From Candidatus Marithrix sp. (GTDB lineage Bacteria; Pseudomonadota; Gammaproteobacteria; Beggiatoales; Beggiatoaceae): DNA of 64,000 nt. Location of the stretch: contig JADGDS010000002.1 of assembly GCA_016744775.1 (NCBI GenBank), positions 372,001-436,000 on the forward strand, read 5' to 3'. This document shows, in pieces, positions 58,341 through 64,000 of this stretch. Made by a program: the position numbers and the translations under genes. The notes under the pieces were generated by a model. That model was given only the letters and a program-made list of their open reading frames with translations, had not been told where the DNA came from and ran no database searches. The first letter of the stretch is position 1, and the number at the start of each line of letters is the position of its first letter.

Positions 58341-59225
58341 ATGCCTTTAATTAAAGATATAGAGTATTGGTTAGCTTTGGCTCATGTTCCTTTGTTTCCT
58401 ATTAATTTTAAACGCTTAATTGATTTTTATGGTCATCCGCGTGCGGTTTTTGAGGCTAAGCAGTGGTTGCCTAATTGGGCGGCTGTGGAACAGGATTTAT
58501 TATGGCTAGATCAAAAAAATAATCATATTTTAACTTTGTTTGATGTGGATTATCCATTTATGTTGGCTGAAATTTATGATCCTCCAATTTTGTTGTTTGT
58601 GAAGGGGGATTGTCAGTTGTTGAATAGTGTTCAGTTGGCTATTGTTGGAACTCGGCGTGCTAGCGGCTTTGCTAGGCAAATTTCTTGGCAATTTGCTAAG
58701 GCTTTATCTGAGTGTGGTTTTACTATTAGTGGTGGTTTGAGTTTGGGTATTGAAATGGCAAGTCATCAAGGGGCATTGGCTGGTTCTGGTAATACTATTG
58801 GGGTGGCTTTTGAGGGTTTAGAGCATGTTAAAGATAGTAGTTTTACTACTTTAGTTTCTGAAATTTCACCTTATAATAATATGCCTATTACTGCTGAAAC
58901 TTTTAAGCGTCGTAGTCGTATTATTAGTGGTTTATGTGTGGGAATTTTAGTTGTAGAGGCTCCTGCAAATAGTCACGCGCTGTATCCAGTGGATTTTGCG
59001 CTGGAGCAAGGGCGTGAGGTATTTGCTATGCCGGGATCAGTGTATAATCCTTTGGTTAAGTCTTGTCATAAGTTAATTCAGGATGGGGCTAAGTTGGTGG
59101 AGACTGTTCAGGATATTTTTGATGAGTTGGAGATTTATGTTACGCGATTAAAGCCCCCCAGCCCCCTAAAGGGGGAGTCGCAAAGTTTATGTAATGCTCC
59201 CCCTTTAGGAGGTTGGGGGGCTTAG
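58341..59225 (+). CDS. Short, divergent DprA-like DNA-processing protein
   Basis: 294 aa, shorter than the usual 360-380. The Rossmann core is clear: LAIVGTRRASGFARQ, GGLSLGIEMASHQGALAGSG, RRSRIISGLCVGILVVEAP and EQGREVFAMPGSVYNP. DprA loads RecA on incoming single-stranded DNA. Compared with the family, GIDAAAH has become GIEMASH and RNRIISG has become RSRIISG. The YPxxN segment after the GTG loop is shortened, and the C-terminal winged-helix domain is missing. The last 25 residues and the stop codon come from a palindromic repeat (59151-59223), so the original C-terminus seems lost. Activity is uncertain. Confidence 0.85.
   Translation: MPLIKDIEYWLALAHVPLFPINFKRLIDFYGHPRAVFEAKQWLPNWAAVEQDLLWLDQKNNHILTLFDVDYPFMLAEIYDPPILLFVKGDCQLLNSVQLAIVGTRRASGFARQISWQFAKALSECGFTISGGLSLGIEMASHQGALAGSGNTIGVAFEGLEHVKDSSFTTLVSEISPYNNMPITAETFKRRSRIISGLCVGILVVEAPANSHALYPVDFALEQGREVFAMPGSVYNPLVKSCHKLIQDGAKLVETVQDIFDELEIYVTRLKPPSPLKGESQSLCNAPPLGGWGA
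59151..59223. repeat. CCCCCTAAAGGGGG-type palindromic repeat, second copy
   Basis: Arms 59151-59176 and 59198-59223 match as inverted repeats with two mismatches around a 21-nt loop. The core is the same as at 20384-20442. It is read as the tail of the dprA-like gene, and its right end lies at the stop codons of that gene and of the convergent RCK-RyR gene, which overlap by 4 bp. Confidence 0.85.
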
Positions 59226-61417
59226 GTCTCCATTATTAATTTGTTAGGTATTTCTCTACTCAATGACGCTGGAATTGATGATAGTTCTGCCGGTATGGTT
59301 TCTGTTCCTTGTCGCCATTTTATCCATTGTTGATTTTCTCCAATCATAATCAGTACTTCTGCGCGTTCTAGTTGGTAAATCACGGCGCGTTGTTGTTGTA
59401 TTTCTTGTTCTTCTGCTGTTAGTGATATTGGTTGTTTGCCGGCTGGTAGTAAGTCTATTATCCATTCGGCTTTTTCGCTTCGATAGGAACCAACTATTAT
59501 TAATTTTGTTCCTTGTTTTAAGCCTATTTCTACGAATTCTCGTTCTTGGGGGCTTTGTAGGCTACTTATTAGTGTAATGTGGTAGTCTTTATATTGTTTG
59601 AGTATTTTTAATATTTCGGTTTTATTTAGGGTTGATTCTCCGCTTGCTAGTAGGGCTATTGTTATGGCTTTACGTACTTTTTCTCCTGTTTTTTGCGCTT
59701 GTGATGAAAATATTTCTTGCAAGTCTGTGATGTTGGTTCTGTCTTTGTCTTTTTCATTTTCTGGTAGTTGTTCGTAGGGTATTAGGCATGGGTGGATTTT
59801 GCGGTTGTCGTCTCGTGTGGTTCCATATTGCCAGCCATTTAGTCTGCGTTCGGCGTACCAGCGGCGATGTTCTAGTTTTGCTAGTAGTTCTTGGTTTTCT
59901 GTTAAATCTACTTTTTGGCTCCAATTGCTCGGATCTTCTGGTATCCAGTAGGATAGGCTGGCTAGTTTTATGGCTAAATTATCGGCGGCTCCTCGGTTGG
60001 CATCGCGGTAGGTTTCTGTTAATTGTTCCCATTTGGTGTCATTTCCATAGCGGGCGTTGTAGGCTTTATGTAGAAATTTAGCTAGTTGGTCGCTATTGGC
60101 TTCTACTATTTGTTGCCAGTTACAGGTTTGTTCTAGTTGTCCAAAGTGTTGAATTACTTGTTCAAAATTGGGGGTTTTGTCAATGTTTACTGATAGGGCT
60201 GGTGAATCTTTAGTTATTTCTACAAATATCGGGGCTAGGGCTAGGCGTGTTTGTTGGGTTTTTAGGCGTAGTTGTAGTGATGCGGTGATGTTTTGAGTGT
60301 CTTGTTCAAAGCATAGTAGGATTGCGGTTAAGTTTTGTCCATAGGCACTTTTTCCTTGTTTTTCTAGTGTTTGTAAGAAGGTGGTGTCTAAAGTTTGTGT
60401 GTTTATATCATATTCGATAAAGTCAAGTTGGCAGATTTCTGGATCGTCTATGCCGGGGTAGCGGTTTAGGAATTGTTGTTGTCTTTGAGTTGCTTGGGGA
60501 TCAATTATAATTATGTGTGGGGTTTTAAGGTCTCGATAATAGCCATGTTGAACTAGTTGGAGTAGGATTTGTTGTCCTTTGTCAGTAAAGCCAAAAATGG
60601 CTACTTGGATTCGGTCTTGTCCCCGTAAGTCGGCATATTGGTATAGGGGGTAGGTTTGCAGGAAGTGTCGTGCGGCTATTTGGTATCTGTTGAAGCTAAT
60701 CACTTTTAAGGTTTTGTCTTCTTTTGGGAAGTGTGGGGTTTCTTTTAGTAATTCGATTAGTTTTGAGTCGTCAATTTGAATGTAGGCAGTTGTTTGTTTG
60801 GAATTTGTTTGTTGTTGTAGGATTTCTCGTAGGCTGTTGGCTGCTTGAATGTTGAGCAGGTTGTCATTGCTGGCAAAAATCACGCGCTCGGCTTTGTGAA
60901 CCGCGGCTTGTAATAAGGTGGCTTTGTCAGTTGGATCTGCTAGTAGTAGGCTTAATTTGTGGTTTTGCATAATAAGGTTGTATTGTTGATCTGATATATT
61001 TAGATCAATGGCTATTATTTGTTTGTGTTGGGCTAAGGCGGTTAATGCAAATTGTTGTCCACAGTCTCCAAATCCTAGTATGACTATGTGGTTTTGTTGG
61101 CGTTGTAATTGCCAAACTTGGTATTGGTTTATAAAAAATTGAAAAATTACTTGGGTGACAATCATAAAGGTAACGATTGTGCCTAGGAATTTAGTAATTG
61201 CTAAATACCATGCTCCTTCTGGAACTTGGAGTAAGTCTTGTTCGGGTATAAATAGTTGTATGGTTCGTGATAGGTTCTCGAAGATTGTAATGATGTTGTT
61301 GGCTGGGTATGCTAGGAAGTTGCTTATTAATCCTAGAATTAATACGGCTATTCCGAAGAATACGATTATTTGCCAGTGTAGTAGGTTTTGGCCTTTTTTG
61401 TAGATACGGTAGTTCAT
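59222..61417 (-). CDS. Membrane RCK (TrkA-N)-RyR domain protein with a C-terminal SLOG-like domain
   Basis: 731 aa. Two membrane helices (about 15-37 and 72-96) flank a loop, TIQLFIPEQDLLQVPEGAWY. No TVGYG-type selectivity filter is present. An RCK/TrkA-N Rossmann domain begins near 109 with HIVILGFGDCGQQFA (NAD-binding GxGxxG at 115-120). A second Rossmann-like part begins near residue 278 (RIQVAIFGFTDKGQQILLQL). About 445-560 matches a prokaryotic RyR domain (NRGAADNLAIKLASLSYW, LEHRRWYAERRLNGWQYG). The last 150 aa (TIALLASGEST, LISSLQSPQEREFVEIGLKQ) look like a SLOG/Rossmann nucleotide-binding domain. It may be a ligand-gated membrane effector; the architecture is seen, the role is inferred. 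Confidence 0.8.
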   Translation of the reverse strand: MNYRIYKKGQNLLHWQIIVFFGIAVLILGLISNFLAYPANNIITIFENLSRTIQLFIPEQDLLQVPEGAWYLAITKFLGTIVTFMIVTQVIFQFFINQYQVWQLQRQQNHIVILGFGDCGQQFALTALAQHKQIIAIDLNISDQQYNLIMQNHKLSLLLADPTDKATLLQAAVHKAERVIFASNDNLLNIQAANSLREILQQQTNSKQTTAYIQIDDSKLIELLKETPHFPKEDKTLKVISFNRYQIAARHFLQTYPLYQYADLRGQDRIQVAIFGFTDKGQQILLQLVQHGYYRDLKTPHIIIIDPQATQRQQQFLNRYPGIDDPEICQLDFIEYDINTQTLDTTFLQTLEKQGKSAYGQNLTAILLCFEQDTQNITASLQLRLKTQQTRLALAPIFVEITKDSPALSVNIDKTPNFEQVIQHFGQLEQTCNWQQIVEANSDQLAKFLHKAYNARYGNDTKWEQLTETYRDANRGAADNLAIKLASLSYWIPEDPSNWSQKVDLTENQELLAKLEHRRWYAERRLNGWQYGTTRDDNRKIHPCLIPYEQLPENEKDKDRTNITDLQEIFSSQAQKTGEKVRKAITIALLASGESTLNKTEILKILKQYKDYHITLISSLQSPQEREFVEIGLKQGTKLIIVGSYRSEKAEWIIDLLPAGKQPISLTAEEQEIQQQRAVIYQLERAEVLIMIGENQQWIKWRQGTETIPAELSSIPASLSREIPNKLIMET

Positions 61418-61471
61418 TTTGTTTTTTTCTTAGTTAATTGTTTGAATCAGAATTTTCAGAATAACATCTAA

Positions 61472-61504
61472 AGACCTGTCAGGTTTTTAAAACCTGACAG
61501 GTCT
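61472..61504. repeat. ACCTGTCAGGT palindrome, second copy
   Basis: Arms 61472-61486 and 61490-61504 are perfect 15-bp complements with a 3-nt loop. The core matches the terminator hairpin at 1207-1240. Here it lies 55 bp upstream of the RCK-RyR start, in the gap to the pseudogene. Confidence 0.75.
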
Positions 61505-61528
61505 GATAGATTTGATTTTTCTGAAAGT

Positions 61529-63186
61529 CTATGGCAATTCTTGCACCAGTTCATCCGAGTCTGGTTTTGCCTTCTTTTCTAGGGCTAATAATTGGTTTCT
61601 GGATCATGACCAAATTTACCAATTGTTGTCACTTATCCACCCATTTTTGTCCTACAAGTTTCTAAATTATTGCGGCACATTATGGTATTGGGATGTTTTG
61701 CACCTAATACTTTTTCCAATATTTCTAAGGCGCGTTGGTAAAGCGATTCGGCATGGTAATAGTCTCCTTTCGCTTGATATAATAACGCCAAATTATTCAT
61801 ACAAGTAGCTGTGTCGGGATGTTCATTGCCTTTGTTATTTTGATTAGTTTTTAAAAACACACGGTTAAGTCTCAAAGTAAAAAAACTATAACATCCAGCA
61901 GTTAAAAAAATATTATTTATCTCTAACAACACATTTCCAGTAACAACAGGTTCTCGTTTAGAAAGATGTAAAAATCGTGCTATACGATAAAATATATCTT
62001 TCCAAGTTGCTATAACTAATTTTCTCTACCGCTTGCTTTAAATAATCATGGAAAAAACTCAATAAACCCCCACGACTAACTAAGGCATTTTGTAAAGCCA
62101 AATATAAAGGCGACCAAACTGCTTGAGGTATATTCAATATTTTTAATAATTCTGCTTCGTTTAAGCCTTGTCGCGCTGCCCATAATAAACTTAAGGTATC
62201 TGCGACTAAATGCGGAAAATCCTTTGATTGATAATTTGCCTCTAAACGCGCCAGCACTTTTTCATATAAAGCTGGAATTGTTTCAGTTTGCAAATAGCCT
62301 TTAAGGTGATCTTCCAATTTATCGAACTCGCCAAAAACTTGTAGTTCCTCTAAAATTTTATCTGCCAAACGTTTGCCATATTGTTGTAAATATTCAATAA
62401 TTAATTTTTTACGCGCTGATTCTTCAGTTAATAAAGCTAATTCAAACCTTTGCCACTCAGCCGGCAAAACCTCTGCCGAAATAGTCGATACCAATAGACG
62501 AGTTTTAGCCGGAATAGAATGCAACCAGCCGCGTGTAATCTCAGTTTCTTCTAATTGATTGAAACCATCAATTATTAAAATTACTGGCTTAGTAGCTTTG
62601 GCTAACCATCCTCCAAATTGATCCTTAATCGCTTCCGGAGTGACTGGCAGATCATCTTCCATTTCAAAAAAGCTTTTTAAATTCAACATAATCCTGCGTA
62701 ACAGCTCAATTGGATTAGTGCTACTGGCTGAACTGCCGCAAAAATGCCAAATAACCAACTCATCCGGATGACTTTGCTGATATTCAGCGATTTTAACTCA
62801 TCAGGTTGATTATATTTATCAATCTGACAACCCTTATCACGCAAACGCTGTTTTAAATTTTCTTGTTTAAGGCGGTTTTCGGCATTAATTTCTGGAGCAG
62901 TATAATTAGAATCACGAAAATAAAATAAAGCTTCATTTTGTTCCATGTTAAAAGCTGCATAAAAGTATCTCCAACTCAGTAATACTACGATCAAGATAAC
63001 CAGAACCAATCCAAGGATAATCCTTACAAACAATATCACTTTGCTCAGAAGGAATAGTAGAACCATAATACTCACCCAATAAGCCAATAAAAAAAGGCTG
63101 ACAATTATCAATTTCTTGAAAACAAATATCCACAATTGAACCATCTTTGGCTTGTTCCTCGGTAATTCCCCAACGCAAATCAACTT
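61529..63186 (-). pseudogene. Decayed DUF4062-NACHT-TPR (NLR-like/STAND) gene
   Basis: Reading 63186 down to about 62970 gives a DUF4062 end: VDLRWGITEEQ, CFQEIDNCQPFFIGLLGEYY, RSITELEI. The family's usual start (FVSSTFRDM region) is missing. At about 62963 the frame shifts; one T fewer in the TTTT run would restore ELEILYAAFNMEQNEALFYF. At about 62795 it shifts again, and the segment that should hold the Walker A loop is absent: NQPDELK joins EYQQSHPDELVIWHFCGSS directly. NACHT-like sequence (PVILIIDGFNQLEE, then GLLSFFHDYLKQAVEK) follows. A third frame change near 62010 leads to one clear TPR/kinesin-light-chain repeat pair ending at 61633, with weak coding debris to 61529. Multiple lesions make it non-functional. 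Confidence 0.85.
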
Positions 63187-63492
63187 ATTATAGCAATTTA
63201 TTGTCCAAGTTTTAATTTATTGTTTTTATTGTTATTTATTTTAAGTAAGGCGTATTACATCACAGATTAAACTATTAATAGTGATTTAATTGGAAGTTAA
63301 AAGCATGGTTACTGTTATTGGATTGCAACAAATTGAAAATTGGTGTGATCATGTGTATTATATAGTCTTTCAGAAAAATCAAAGTTATCAGATCTGAAAA
63401 ACTATAAAATCTGTTTTATAAGCATCCACTTTTTAAATCAATGTTATAATAATTTCATTTAGCCACGAAATATTTAAATACTGGATTATCTC
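63187..63492. other. Intergenic region without recognisable genes
   Basis: About 306 bp of AT-rich sequence separate the pseudogene 5' end from the next gene. Only a 30-codon frame at 63305-63397 (start VTVIGLQQIENW) is seen, with no family match or Shine-Dalgarno. It should hold the promoter of the antitoxin gene at 63493. The missing 5' end of the DUF4062 gene is not recognisable here. Confidence 0.5.
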
Positions 63493-63798
63493 ATGCCAAC
63501 CATAGCATTTAGCTCTGAATCATATATCGGCACAGTTAAAACTCAGGAACGTTATAACTTTAAAGCTCATTTTGATGATATACTTGAACCAATTGGTTCT
63601 GGTGCCGCTGAGTTTTTTCTAGCTGCCAGTCTCTATTATGCACACAAAGTCAGTTTTGAAGCCGCTGCGGCTTTGGCAGAACTGTCTTTTGATGAATTTC
63701 ATTACCGCCTCAAAGAGCATTTCAAAATTGGTTATATCTTTGATGATGAAAGCATACTGGAAGATATTGAAACCATAAAAAAACTGGTTAGTAAATAA
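63493..63798 (+). CDS. UPF0175-like antitoxin
   Basis: 101 aa. The middle and C-terminus (AAEFFLAASLYYAHKVSFEA, then AAALAELSFDEFHYRLKEH) resemble UPF0175 helix-turn-helix proteins, which pair with DUF3368 PIN toxins. Its TAA stop overlaps the ATG of the PIN gene (TAATG). It probably represses the pair and neutralises the toxin. Confidence 0.8.
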   Translation: MPTIAFSSESYIGTVKTQERYNFKAHFDDILEPIGSGAAEFFLAASLYYAHKVSFEAAAALAELSFDEFHYRLKEHFKIGYIFDDESILEDIETIKKLVSK

Positions 63799-64000
63799 TG
63801 ATAAAAGTTGTTTCCAATACTAGTCCCATTATTTTTTTATCCAAAATTGAGGCACTTGATTTGTTGCCTCAATGCTTTGATCAAGTTATGATTCCCCCAT
63901 CAGTGAGCAATGAATTAGGTGATTTGTTACCACCTAACTATATTAAACATATTCCAATATCCACTGCTGGTCAATATTTTGTTCGGGGTGCATTAGATAT
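63798..64000 (+). CDS. PIN-domain toxin (DUF3368-like), cut by the window end
   Basis: The frame starts at the ATG at 63798 and runs off the window. The N-terminus IKVVSNTSPIIFLSKIEALD carries the PIN motif (SNTSP in place of SDTSP). DLLPQCFDQVMIPPSVSNEL is typical of DUF3368 proteins paired with UPF0175. Only about 67 residues are visible, so the later catalytic residues cannot be judged. Confidence 0.85.
   Translation, partial: MIKVVSNTSPIIFLSKIEALDLLPQCFDQVMIPPSVSNELGDLLPPNYIKHIPISTAGQYFVRGALD

Noticed and set aside
62683..63183. A hydrophobic 166-aa minus-strand frame that might be a membrane protein
   Set aside because: Its second half is a frame of the DUF4062-NACHT pseudogene and its first half is the out-of-frame reading of the same gene.

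Overview
The window is a 64 kb piece of an AT-rich bacterial chromosome. The aroQ-accB-accC order, an AcnB-type aconitase, mnmE, a 7Fe-type fdxA and a REP-associated transposase with its palindromes all fit a gammaproteobacterium. The many surface proteins, sensor kinases and toxin-antitoxin genes would suit a Beggiatoa/Thiotrichales-like lineage, but that placement is inference and no rRNA is present to test it. I saw no tRNA or rRNA genes and no CRISPR array.

Layout. 1-12321: a surface-protein island in which two paralogous beta-solenoid proteins (the first cut by the window edge) flank a two-gene operon of giant Ig-like secreted proteins on the opposite strand. 12409-20385: housekeeping genes, namely fdxA, a pgi/malQ/GH57 alpha-glucan operon, and aroQ-accB-accC. 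20455-26756: a five-gene two-component cluster. 26835-30226: an overlapping operon mobA-argB-(PIN toxin-antitoxin)-mnmE, with DUF1294 and wrbA genes beside it. 31242-34074: a TMTC-like membrane/TPR protein and a Wzm-type polysaccharide ABC permease. 34282-42123: a third secreted giant protein, a basic secreted protein, a REP-associated tyrosine transposase (RAYT) and acnB, all separated by REP palindromes. 42331-43986: an AbiE-like pair whose toxin lacks its catalytic half, and an MNT/HEPN pair. 43999-54280: surface glycan genes (Wzt ATPase, FkbM methyltransferase, GNAT, then an opposite-strand operon of a GT4-PIG-L fusion, GT2, a double methyltransferase, a polytopic membrane protein and an acyltransferase). 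54356-56365: a small repeat protein, a VapBC-like pair and an AAA ATPase. 56503-61417: ilvD, a short dprA-like gene and a TM-RCK-RyR protein. 61529-64000: the wreck of a DUF4062-NACHT-TPR (NLR-like) gene and a UPF0175-like/PIN pair cut by the window end.

Two themes run through the region. First, at least 14 REP units in six clusters, mostly inverted pairs, fill intergenic gaps around a RAYT gene. They abut start codons and could have driven an inversion that split a Wzm/Wzt transporter. Second, there is a dense mix of intact and decayed conflict genes: PIN toxins, AbiE, MNT/HEPN, an AAA ATPase, an NLR-like pseudogene and the RCK-RyR protein. The RCK-RyR protein at 59222-61417 and the RAYT/REP system are the best candidates for unusual biology.
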